Of a DNA stretch of 54,332 bases, positions 19,572 to 30,500 are shown piece by piece. The stretch lies in the NCBI RefSeq assembly GCF_000313135.1, contig NW_004457530.1, positions 1-54,332 of the forward strand. The letters run 5' to 3'. This stretch comes from Acanthamoeba castellanii str. Neff. Lineage: Eukaryota; Discosea; Longamoebia; Acanthamoebidae. The position numbers and the translations under genes are program-made. Under the pieces are notes generated by a model, which made no database searches, had not been told where the DNA came from, and saw only the letters and a list, made by a program, of their open reading frames with translations. Position 1 is the first letter of the stretch, and every line of letters starts with the position of its first letter.

Positions 19572-22153
19572 TCACAGGTCGTTGAGGAGGTCGTGAAGGA
19601 ACTTGTACTGACACTTTGTCTGCACCATGCCCGATCTATCACACACAAACCACGTCACGAAACAGCCGGATGTCAGAAAAAGAAAACAACAACAACAACA
19701 ACAACCAACAACAACCAACAACTACAACCAACAACCAACAACAACAACGGGAGAGAACGTGCCTTTGTTCTCGCAGAACAGCCACGATGGCCTTCATATC
19801 GATGTCCTCCTTACTCTTCACCGTTTTGAGCTTGAGCTTTTCAGCCGCGATGTGGGCTGCAATGAGGGTGCCCGTTCTCCCCAGACCGGCGCTGCAGTGG
19901 AGTACAATGGGTCCGTTGGACTCCGTGCTTCCGGTGATCGTTGGCTCCTTGTTGAAGCTCTCCATCAACTGTCACAGTTCCGATGGTTGCCAAAGATTAG
20001 TCGCCGACCAAAAAAAACACGCAACACGCAACACGCACCTCGAGCAACTGGGTGAAGGCCTTGGTGTTTTGAGGAACGCCAAAGTCGGGCCATCCCGTGA
20101 AGTGAATCTGAATCACCTGCCGCTCCACATCGGGCTCTTCGTCGTTTCTGTGTCCGGTTCGAGCAACGGACGATCCATTGATGCGTGTGAGTTACGATGG
20201 TCAGGTCGCGCGCGGTGGGTGCGCGGTGTGCGTACCGTAGGCGGAAGTGACGAATCGTAACGTCTTCGTCGCCCTCCTGTATTGTGGACTTGACCAGGCT
20301 GACCCTCATCTTGCCGTACTGCTTCCACCCTGCATCGTCGCCACCAACGTCTAGGTTGACTTAGTCAATTGATTATTTTCAATTGTAAATGTTCCCTCAG
20401 GCGTAATATGAAAACCGAAGGCTAATGGTAGGCGACAATGAGCGACGAAAGGGAGCGAGAACGAACCACCGTCCTCCCCAGAGAAGCTGCCTCGCGCCCT
20501 CCCCAGTGGACCCTTGCGCGGCCAGTATATCTCGGCCTTTGTTCTGTCGTTTTCGGTCAACCTGCATACATCGTGAACCATTCTTAGCCCGTGCGTGCGT
20601 GCGTGCGTGCGTTTCTTACCTCGTAAGCATCATTATCACGCGAGTATTTTGCTCCCACACCATCAGCCAAAAATCGCTAAACGTGTTCGGCAGAGGAGCC
20701 TGCAACACAAGAGGAGATAAGATGGGCTCAGTATTAGCTTTGTTTAAGCCGAGAAGAAGAAGAAGAAGAAGAAGAAGAAGATAGCAAGAATCAGTACCTG
20801 GGCAGCAATATACTGCGTCTGCTCACCCTGAATGTAGTTGGCGTTGATGTAGTCCGTGTCTCCTCCCTTTAAAACGACCCGCGTTTCCGGATTCGGCAGC
20901 GCATTGCCGTAACGGTTCTTGTCTCTGTATGTGTGCGGAGAGCAGGTCAGCAATCGCACAGCACAACAGGCTGCACACCATCCTTGCCGCTAGCGAGCGC
21001 GTGTGTGGAGCCATTTACGAACGGAGGGGGGGCAATGTACCTGTTCTTGTGTTGCAGGGCGAAGGAGAAGTCTGGCTTCTGCTTCTCCTCCGTCTCCAGA
21101 GCTAAAACTCGGAACTCCTACGTAGGCACAGAGGGTGTGTGAGAAAGAGGGCAAAGCGTGGCGCGTAGCGTCGCAGCCGCTGCTGCCGTAGGGCAACGTT
21201 GCTGGCAAATCCGCAGATTTTTGGCTCTACTCGATTTTTTGACGGCTTTTGATGCACGATGGGGCGAGGAGGGCTACCTGAGAGACTGTCCAATCCTTCT
21301 TTCGTCGCCGCTGCTGCCGTAGGGCAATGTTGCTGCCACTGTTCGGGTGGAGAAGCCCCCTTTGGCCGCTCTCCTCCTCGGATTCGGAGTCATCGCTGCT
21401 ACTCGAATCATCTGAATCCGTGGTCTCTTCCTTCTCGTCCTCTCGCTCACTTTCTCGCTCCATTGGGTCCTTCTCCTTGTCGGGCGTTGTGGATGGTGAT
21501 GGCGACGGAGATGTGTAGGATGAAGATGGCGACGAGCTGGTCGATGAGGCGCTGCCGCTGCCTGTAGAGAAGGTCTTCCGCTTCTTCTTCCTGCCATCCC
21601 CGCCATTCTCATCGTTGCTGCTCGTGCCCTCCGAGGAGTAGCCCTTGCTGATCTTGCTGTTCATCTTCTTCTTTTTCTTCTTGTCCTTTAACGCCTCGCC
21701 TCCCTCATCGCCGCTGGCGGATAATTCCTCAGCTAGGATGCGCTCTCGCTCACGTTCTTCCTTCTCCTTCTCCTTGCGCTCCTCTCGCTCTTTGACCTTC
21801 TTCTTGAAGAACTTCTCCATTGCAACCTTCGATCCCAGAAATCGATCCACCACCTTCCCTCCGCCGTCCTTTCCTTCCTTGCCGATCTCGCTTCCCTTGG
21901 GACTCTTCTTGTGCTCTTTCTCCAGCTTCTCCAGCCTCTTCTGCTCCTTCCTCTCCAACTTCTCCAATCGTTCCCTTTCGATCTTCTCCTTCTTCTCGGC
22001 CTTCCTCCTATCGTCGGACCGGTCTGATCCCGCCCCCTTCATTGAGGGCGATGGCACTCCGCCGGCGAGCTCGGGTGCATCGCTGACGACAATTGTCGGC
22101 GCGGCGACGCCATTCGGCGGCTTCGGCTCGCCTCCGATCGCCAACTTCTTCAT
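19572..22153 (-). CDS. Classical protein tyrosine phosphatase with charged N-terminal extension
   Basis: Nine exons (22153-21278, 21117-21041, 20924-20798, 20699-20620, 20561-20467, 20329-20236, 20147-20039, 19968-19763, 19635-19572), 575 residues. Residues 1-292 (one exon) are Lys/Glu coiled coil (ERERLEKLERKEQKRLEKLE), then serine and acidic patches. The PTP domain follows: KNRYGNALPNPETRVVL and DYINANYIQGEQTQYIAAQ (substrate and fold motifs), FWLMVWEQNTRVIMMLT, the WPD loop in HFTGWPDFGVP, the signature HCSAGLGRTGT with catalytic Cys and Arg, and the Q-loop GMVQT with QYKF. To reach GMVQT in frame the last intron must start with GC (AG|GCACGT) rather than GT. The expected role is dephosphorylating phosphotyrosine in the cytosol. 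Intron repeats: (AAC)n near 19,685-19,750 and (AGA)n near 20,755-20,780. Confidence 0.87.
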
Positions 22154-22500
22154 TGCTCGATGCCGTGTACTCGTACAAGGTCCCCCTCGTGCGGTTGTAT
22201 CGATAAATTGATTTCTTTTCGGGAATCGAGCTGCACCGCGGAATCAGATGCGCAGGCTTTTTCTGCACGATAAAAGATGTGATGATCTATCGAATTGGCC
22301 CCCTCTCTCGCTCAGATGATCATATGCTACTCGGCTCCTGCCACCACTCTTGCAACAACAGATGCAAAAGAAAATGAACGTGTCGACATAAGTTGCTTAG
22401 ACACCGGCAGCAAAAGCAACGAAATTTCATTCGGGGATATAACCGGTTGGCTGCCGTTTTAATTTAAACGCCACGGCGTTGGGGCGGAAGGGGGTGCAAG
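22154..22500. promoter_or_regulatory. Divergent intergenic region, PTP / 7TM receptor
   Basis: These 347 bp separate the ATGs of two divergent genes, so both promoters lie here. The half nearer the 7TM gene is AT-richer (aatttcattcggggatataacc at about 22,424-22,445, with a TATAA at about 22,437). No further element is claimed. Confidence 0.35.
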
Positions 22501-24088
22501 ATGGAGGGGGAAGAGCTGACGCTGCTCCTGGTCCGGGTGATCATGTCCGGCATCAGCCTGGTGGCCTGTCTCCTCATGCTCGCCACCCTATGCGGCTTCC
22601 GCAAGTACCTTTTCCTTCCTTAATTTATTAAATCGAAATAAAAATGAATAATAATAAATGATTTTTATATTTTAATAAAGGTACCAGACCGTGGCTGGTC
22701 GGCTGGTAATGGTCCTGACGTCGATGGTGGGCGCCTCCGCATCGGTCAACCTCCTCACTCCGTTGGTGCACCTCAACGCCGGCCTGTGCATCTTCCAGGG
22801 CGTCGTACGCGACTCACCCATAGCGCGCACCGATCACACGATCCGCACCTCATCACGCGCACACGCACACGCACCACCGCACACGCACACGCACCACCGC
22901 ACACGGGGACAGGCCATGCAGTTTGCGGATTCGGCGTCGGGTGTGTGGACTGTGATCATCGCCGTCAACGTGTTCCTCATCGTCGTGGCCAACTATCGCG
23001 AGACCGACAAATTCGGTACCCAACTCTCTGCTACTCACTCCACCATCAGCACCTGATGGTGTGTGTGCCGTGCGTGCGGTGTGCGTGTGCGATAGAGGTG
23101 TGGTACCACGTGGTGGGCTGGCCCATCGCGGTGGTGTTCACCGTGCTGCCGGCGACCACGACCAGCTACGGGGAGACGGCCATCTGGTGCTGGATCCGCA
23201 GCGACGCCACGCTGGGCAACGTGTGGCGCTTCGCCTGCTTCTACGTGCCGCTGTTCGTCTGTCTCCTGGCCATCGCCGCGCTCTACCTGCTCATCTTCCT
23301 CCGGCTCTCTCACACCTTCGCCGAGCTGCCGGGCTCGGCCAAGTCGGCCAAGGTGGTCGAGAACGAGCGGCGCATGCTTCGCTCGCTGGCGGCCTACCCC
23401 CTCATCTTCCTCTTCGTCTGGCTCTGCCCCACCATCAACCGAATCTACGGCTGGTGCGCTTGTCGTGTGTATCGTGTGTGTGCGTGCAGAGTGTGTCGTG
23501 TGTGTCGTGTGTGTGTGTATGTGTGTGTGCCGTGTGTGCCGTGTGTGTCGTGCGTGTCGTGTGGCTGACAAGCAGCTGAGCAGGGCGTCGGGGGATGACG
23601 AGGTGTTCGGGCTTCTGCTCGTCCAGTCGTTCACCGTGGGCTCGCAGGGCCTCCTCAATTCCCTGGCCTATGGCCTCGACTCGCACACCCGGAGGCGGTA
23701 CGTCTCGCCACACCTTCTGGTGATGATGAGTGCCTCCCCCCCTGCGCTTCATTCACCTTCTGGGTGGCTGTGCACGTGCACATGTGTGTGTGCGTGTTGT
23801 GTGTGTGTGTGTGTTGTGCGTTGCCTTGGCTTTAGGTTGTGTGGGCTTCTCAGGCGCAGGAAGCAGCGACCAGGCCGTCAGCTGTCCCACTTCCGACAGC
23901 GCCGCACTGTGCGTGCCAGCAAGGCCAGCACGGCCTACGTTCTGCTCTCCGACGACGACGATGAAGTCAGTGACGGCGACGATGCCGCCACGGCGTACAC
24001 CACGATAACGACTGATGAACTCTCCTCCTCCACCACTTCCTCCTCTACCTACTCCTCTTCCACCTCATCTGCTCGATCAGAACCATGA
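22501..24088 (+). CDS. cAMP-receptor-like seven-transmembrane GPCR
   Basis: Six exons (22501-22604, 22681-22804, 22913-23015, 23096-23453, 23584-23697, 23836-24088), 351 residues. Seven hydrophobic spans can be placed: VIMSGISLVACLLMLATL; LVMVLTSMVGASASVNLL; GVWTVIIAVNVFLIVVANY; GWPIAVVFTVLPATT; FYVPLFVCLLAIAALYLLIF; PLIFLFVWLCPTINRIYGW; LLLVQSFTVGSQGLLNSLAYG. The IWCWI motif before span 5 and FYVPL at its start are typical of the class E (cAMP receptor-like) family of amoebae. The cytosolic tail has a basic cluster (LLRRRKQRPGRQ) and a Ser/Thr-rich acidic end, the kind of tail phosphorylated on desensitisation in that family. The ligand is unknown. The gene is divergent from the PTP gene and ends 155 bp from the stop of the atypical phosphatase gene (tail-to-tail). 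Confidence 0.82.
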
Positions 24089-24243
24089 CCTCCACTACAA
24101 TAAATAAACAATAATTAAAAATATTAATAATATAATGAACTAATAATTGTAATAATCAATTTGGAGCTGCCATACGTTGCATTTTGCGGTGAGGCACACA
24201 TGGGATAGATGGACATTGAGGGGAGATTGTGGGGGGGGGGAGG

Positions 24244-25415
<1,172 letters not shown>

Positions 25416-25545
25416 CACGTGATGCCTGCGATCTTGCCGTCTACAGAAATGAAAATAAAAAAATGGTGATAAAAGCCACGTCAGCTTCGAATAGGGTGAC
25501 GTGGCATGATACCAGCCCAAGAAGAAGAGACAAATACTAAATAGA

Positions 25546-25719
25546 GTCGACCGAGCCCACCGACACACGGCCGGGGCACTACCTCGCCCAGAAGGTCGAG
25601 TCGCGGTTGTCATGTCTTTCTTTTGTCGCCCTCTACGACAATCCTGATGCGGGGGCGCCGCACGAGCCCCGTCGTCGACCGAGCCCACCGACACACGGCC
25701 GGGGCACTACCTCGCCCAG
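25546..25719. repeat. 46-bp exact direct repeat
   Basis: Copy 1 is 25546-25591 and copy 2 is 25674-25719; both begin gtcgaccgagcccaccgaca and end ctacctcgcccag, with no mismatch seen over 46 bp. They are separated by 82 bp. The repeat lies just upstream of the Ser/Pro-stalk remnant and outside any gene model. Confidence 0.85.
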
Positions 25720-26074
25720 GCGGGACGCTGTCGACAGTGGGTGGGTTTCGGTGGAAGACGTGGTCGCGCGCCCCGCAGCGTGCAGAGGCTCCCGCCAACC
25801 CGAGACCAGGTCCTCGCCGCCGCCGGCTCGTCGGCCGCGCTTGAGGTCGACCAGGCCACAGACCCGGCCCAGGGCTGCTCCGGCCGAATCAGAGCCACCG
25901 GCAAGGTGGTGCCTCCGCACGCCTTCGATCTCAGTCGGAGTCACGCCCTCCCCGAGCCCTTCGACGTCGCCGTCACACAGCCCGTCGGTATCGCCTTTGG
26001 CGTCAACCAGCCCGTCGGCATCGCCGTCGGCATCACACAGCCCGTCGGCTTCGCCTTCGGCGTCTTCTGTGTGA
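25720..26074 (+). pseudogene. Remnant of a Ser/Pro-stalk (RCC1-like?) protein
   Basis: On the plus strand the frame ends in a stalk, GVTPSPSPSTSPSHSPSVSP with repeats of SPSASPSAS, then a stop at 26072-26074 straight after the stalk, with no membrane anchor. Just upstream, in another frame, GRIRATGKVV resembles the strand of an RCC1-type repeat. No start codon, signal peptide or splice sites can be assigned. It looks like a relic related to the pseudogene at 18.1-19.2 kb, where the same two elements occur side by side. Low complexity makes this uncertain. Confidence 0.35.
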
Positions 26075-26131
26075 TTGGTCATTATGGTGAAATATATTTA
26101 ACAGAGTTTTTTGCAGGTCAATAAACAGTGG

Positions 26132-26932
26132 TTAGGGCGAGGTGGGGTCGATGGGCGGGGCCTCGATGTAGGGCCACTTGATGGTGTTGCGGATCTGAAC
26201 GAACCAGGTGCTGGTGGTACCCGCGGCCAGGTAGTACCGGTAGTTGGACTGGCCCGAGCCCAGGCCCAGGTCGGGGTGGCTGATCACGTTGTCCACGCGG
26301 TAGGTGTGCTCCCCATCGAGCCGCACGGGATAGAGGGTCTTGAACGACAGCACGAGCGGCTCGTCGTGCTTCTTGGTTCCGTTGATCAGGTAGCGCCCGC
26401 TCGACACCACGTCGCCCACGGACACGCGCGAACCGGCCGGGTTGCGAATCTTGTACCAGGCGCCGTAGGTCCCGTTGTAGACCGTGCCGGCCGTGGAGGC
26501 GCTGGTGAACAGCACCCACTCGATCACGGCGATGTGCGGGCAGCGCTGGTCCACCACGTGCTTGTCGCTGTCGGCCCACAGGCCGTAGTCGCCCTGGGCC
26601 GTGAGGTACACGGGCAGCATGGTGCCCTGGGGCAGCACCGACACGCCGGTGGTCGGGTCGTAGGAGAGCACCGTGTTGTTGAAGCCGTAGCGCTCGGCGT
26701 AGAAGTCGAGGGCCTCGCGGCGGGTCTGGTCGATGGTCTGGCCCGTGAGGGCGCTGATGATCTGCCAGCCCTGGATGTTGCGCGCGCCGGGCGACGAGCT
26801 CTGGAAGCCGTCGAAGCCCCAGGTCATGACCGCGGTGGGCTTGTAGAGGTTGTCCTCGTAGCACTGGACGCACGAACCGACGGCCACGAGGGCCGCCAGA
26901 AGCAGGAGAACGACAGCGGCGGAGTTGCGCAT
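26132..26932 (-). CDS. Orphan secreted protein, intronless
   Basis: One uninterrupted frame of 266 residues starting at the ATG at 26932. The N-terminus is a clear signal peptide (MRNSAAVVLLLLAALVAVGS) followed by CVQCYED; three N-glycosylation sequons are seen (NNT, NGT, NGT). The rest alternates short beta-like segments (GTMLPVYLTAQGDYGLW, SGRYLINGTKK, LVLSFKTLYPVRLDG) and ends with NTIKWPYIEAPP. I do not recognise a family. No membrane helix follows the signal peptide, so it is likely secreted or lumenal. Codon use is like that of the neighbours, but lack of introns is unusual in this window. It is divergent from the dual-kinase receptor gene, 615 bp away. Confidence 0.8.
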   Translation of the reverse strand: MRNSAAVVLLLLAALVAVGSCVQCYEDNLYKPTAVMTWGFDGFQSSSPGARNIQGWQIISALTGQTIDQTRREALDFYAERYGFNNTVLSYDPTTGVSVLPQGTMLPVYLTAQGDYGLWADSDKHVVDQRCPHIAVIEWVLFTSASTAGTVYNGTYGAWYKIRNPAGSRVSVGDVVSSGRYLINGTKKHDEPLVLSFKTLYPVRLDGEHTYRVDNVISHPDLGLGSGQSNYRYYLAAGTTSTWFVQIRNTIKWPYIEAPPIDPTSP

Positions 26933-27547
26933 GTCACTCGTAGAGTTGAACAAGTGTGAAAAGTTGATAGTTTTAGAGTACAAGGAGTTGTGTTGGCAAA
27001 AGTGTGAAGTGATGGTGTATGGGGTGGAGTGATAGGGGGCCTTTTTATGCAGATTGGTTGGATACGCGAGTGGATGACCAGGACAACCTTGGCGCTGACA
27101 CTGGGCACCACGAGGGTGTTGGCGAACCAAAGAGTGACTTATTTTGGACCAGCGCCAAAGCTATTTACGACTACATCAGTGGGACGGTGATCGCACGCAA
27201 GCGCACTTGCGTTCACTTGAGGCGTGAACCAATCAAAAAGGCGTACGAGTAATCTAATAAGAATACACTTTAGTTCACGCCCAATCAGATAATGGGGAAG
27301 GGTGCTAAAACCAGTGTGCAAACTGCTCACGTGCAGTCGACCAAATCGCGCAGCCAATCAACCAACAGACCAGATTGTGCCGTAAATAGGTCGTGCACTC
27401 TGCGACACCCCCGTGAACTGTGCCTGGCCAATCGACTTACGTCCAGATACGATCAACCAACCGGAGTCTGCCTATTTCTTTAATGATAAGACCACCTCCC
27501 GTAACGAAGACCACCTCCCTCCATTACCGCAATAAGCCAGACCCGAC
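26933..27547. promoter_or_regulatory. Divergent promoter region with a CCAATC array
   Basis: No gene is seen. Four copies of CCAATC on the plus strand start at 27229, 27281, 27354 and 27428, all upstream of the dual-kinase gene. They resemble CCAAT boxes. A TTTTTATGCAG tract near 27,040 sits on the side of the secreted-protein gene. Function is inferred from the repeated motif only. Confidence 0.4.
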
Positions 27548-30500
27548 ATGGACCAGCGAGCGGCAATGGCGACGATGGTGGTGGTCGGCCGTGCCGCGGT
27601 CGTGCTTGTTCTGCTTGCCCTGTGCCTCTACCAGCCGGCGGCCTCGGCCGCCGACATCGTCTGGGGCAGCTCGTCAACCTTTACGCAGCAGGCCGCCGGC
27701 GGCGACCGCTACCTGGCCATGTGCGAATCGATGCGGCTCGGCTCGGAGCTGGCCTTCAACGCGACCAACGCCCGGAGCGACCGGATGGGCGTTCTCGCCT
27801 CGCGAAACCTCGTCACCCTCTTCCTCGACGACAATCGCAACAACACCGCTACGGCCCTCAACACCAACGCGCTGCTGGCCCGGAGCGACGACGAGCTGCT
27901 GGGCCTGCTGGTGACTTCCGACGGCGAGGGCGCCGCCACGGCGTTCTTGTCGATGACCGGCCAGGCCATCGACACGGTGCCCTTCGTCGGGCCGTGGTCG
28001 GGCCTGGGGCTGCTGCAGAGCCCGTTCAAGCGGTGGGTCTTCAACACGCTGCCGACCAGCTTCCAGAGCCTGACCTACGCCATCGCCAAGTTTCTGGCCA
28101 ACGACCGGCTGCTGTCGCGCTTTGCCCTGCTCTACCCGCACCCGAGCCTCATCTCGGGCGTCGACATCCGGGCGGGCGTCGAGGCCAAGCTGGCCCTGCT
28201 GGGCTACCGGCTGGCGAGCCACTACGGCGTGCCCAGCTTCTCGGCCGACCCGCAGACCATCGGCGCGGCGGTGGCCAACATCAGCGCCGGGTCGCCTCAG
28301 GCCGTGATCATGGTGGTGTCGTCGGGCCAGACCAGCGCCTTCATCAAGGCGGCCAAGGCGGCCATGACCAGAGATGACGTCATCTACATTCTCGACGGGT
28401 CGGTGTCGAACAACATCACCGACGACCTCACCACCGAGCGCGAGCGAGAGAACGTGTACCTGGTCTTCCCTGTCCCCCTGCTCTCCGACACAGGCCTGCC
28501 CATCGTGAGCGACTTCTGGGCCGACCGCGACGCCCACGCGCCCGAATGGCGGAAGGTGGTCCAGCCCGGCGCGCTCGAGGGCTACATCAACGCGCGCTGG
28601 ATCGTCTCGGTGCTCGAGGGCATGCGCGAGCCCCTCAACCGGGCCGCCTTCATCGACGCCGTCTACTCCACCCCGATACGCCACGTCGGCGGCGTCGCGA
28701 TGGGGCCGTTCTACGACGACTGCGCCCGCACCGGGTGCCAGGCCTGCTGCAACGCCGGCTCGCGCCGCATCTATCTGGTCCAGTTCCCCAACGGCACGCT
28801 GGAGTACGTGCCCGACTCGGTGCTCGAGTGGCAGAGCTGCTTCCCGCAGCCGGGCGACGTGCGGCTGCCCTTCAAGTTCGGCGAGAGCGTGGCACTCACC
28901 GGCGACGATGCGCGATCGGGCGCGGCGGTGCGCAACGGCCTGGCGAGCTCGTTCGGGGCGACCAACGCCGCGGCGGCCTTCAACGGGCGCAACATGGTGC
29001 TGATCGGCTACGACGACCAGTCACGCCCCGAAGAGAACGCCGGGTCCAACTACGAGCAGCTGGTCGAGCTGGACAACGTGCTTGCTCTGACGGGCCTGCG
29101 GGGCATCGAGGCCATCGCGGCGGCGCTCAACCACTCCAGCAACGCGGCGGCGCCTGTCATCGGCGTCTCCACGGGCTCGCCCTCGCTCAACTCCCACTTC
29201 AACCGGCGGCTGGTGCGCATCGCCGGCTCGGCCTACGAGGAGCTGGCCGGCGCACTGGACTACTTCGTCGGCAGGCAGGGCTTCTCGCGGGTCGGACTCT
29301 ACTACGAGTCGACGCCCGACGGCCGCCTCACCCTCAAGGGCCTGGTCAAGGCCCTCGCCCTGCGCGACCTGAGCCTGGCCGCATCGGTCGAACAGGGCGA
29401 TGCTGTGCCGACCTCAGGAGTGGAGCTGTGGCTGGTCTACAACCCGAGCGGAGAGCTGGTGGCGCCCTTCCTCGATTCGCTCTCATCAAGTGGTGGACCG
29501 ACGCCCGTATGCGTCTTGTCCAGCCTCGACCCCGACCTTCTGGTTGAGCGCATCAACGGCACGTCATCGTCTTCGTCCTCGACATTCCACGCACGCAGGA
29601 GCCAGGCGCAGCTGGCGATGCTCCACTTCACGCAGGCGCTGCCCAACCCGAACCCCAACCCAGCTTCGCCCGCCGCAAACGCGAGCGGCACGCAGCTGGC
29701 GGCCTCGTTCCGGGCGGCCCTGGCCGCGCTGGACCCCAACGCCCGGCCCGGCTACGCCGCGCTGAGCGGCTACGTGAGCGGCCGGCTGCTGGCGGCCCTC
29801 ATCTCCACCATCAACGGGCAGGTGACAGGCGACTCGCTGCTCGCCGCACTCTACGCCTCGGGCGTGATCGAGCTCGACGACCTTGCGCTGGGCGTCTACT
29901 ACGACCGTTGCAACGCGACGGGCATCCCCTGCTGCAATACCGGCTCCCGCTCGGTCCACGTCGTCACGCCCGATGGCAACGCCAACGGCACCTGGTCCAC
30001 TCAACACACCTTTGACTACGACCAGTGCGCGTTCACCTTCGACAGCGCGGACGAGTCGAGCGACGGCCGCAGCAGGGAAGAAGTACTGGGCATCGCTCTG
30101 GGCGTCGCGCTTCCCGTGGCGGCTCTGCTGGTCTGCTGCCTGGTGCTGGTCGGGCTGGTCGCAATGGTGGCCTCGCGCCGGGCGGCGGCGGCCCGAGGGC
30201 TGCAAGAGTACACGATCGACTTTGACGAGCTGGAGCTGGACGGCGTGCTGGGCCAGGGCGGGTTCGGCGAGGTGCACAAAGCGGTGTGGAAGGGCACCGA
30301 GGTGGCGGTCAAGCTCATGCCGCAGGGCAACGTCACGAGGGAGGCTCGGCAGAACTTCGTCGACGAGGTCGACATCATGTCGCGGCTGAGACACCCCAAC
30401 GTGATCCTCTTCATGGCCGCCTCGGTCAAGCCGCCCCGGCTCTGCATCGTCATGGAGTACATGGAACTCGGCAGTCTCTACGACGTACGACCATCCAGCT

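Noticed and set aside
26118..26873. Second minus-strand frame overlapping the secreted protein
   Set aside because: Arg/His-rich shadow of the true frame, which has a signal peptide and sequons.
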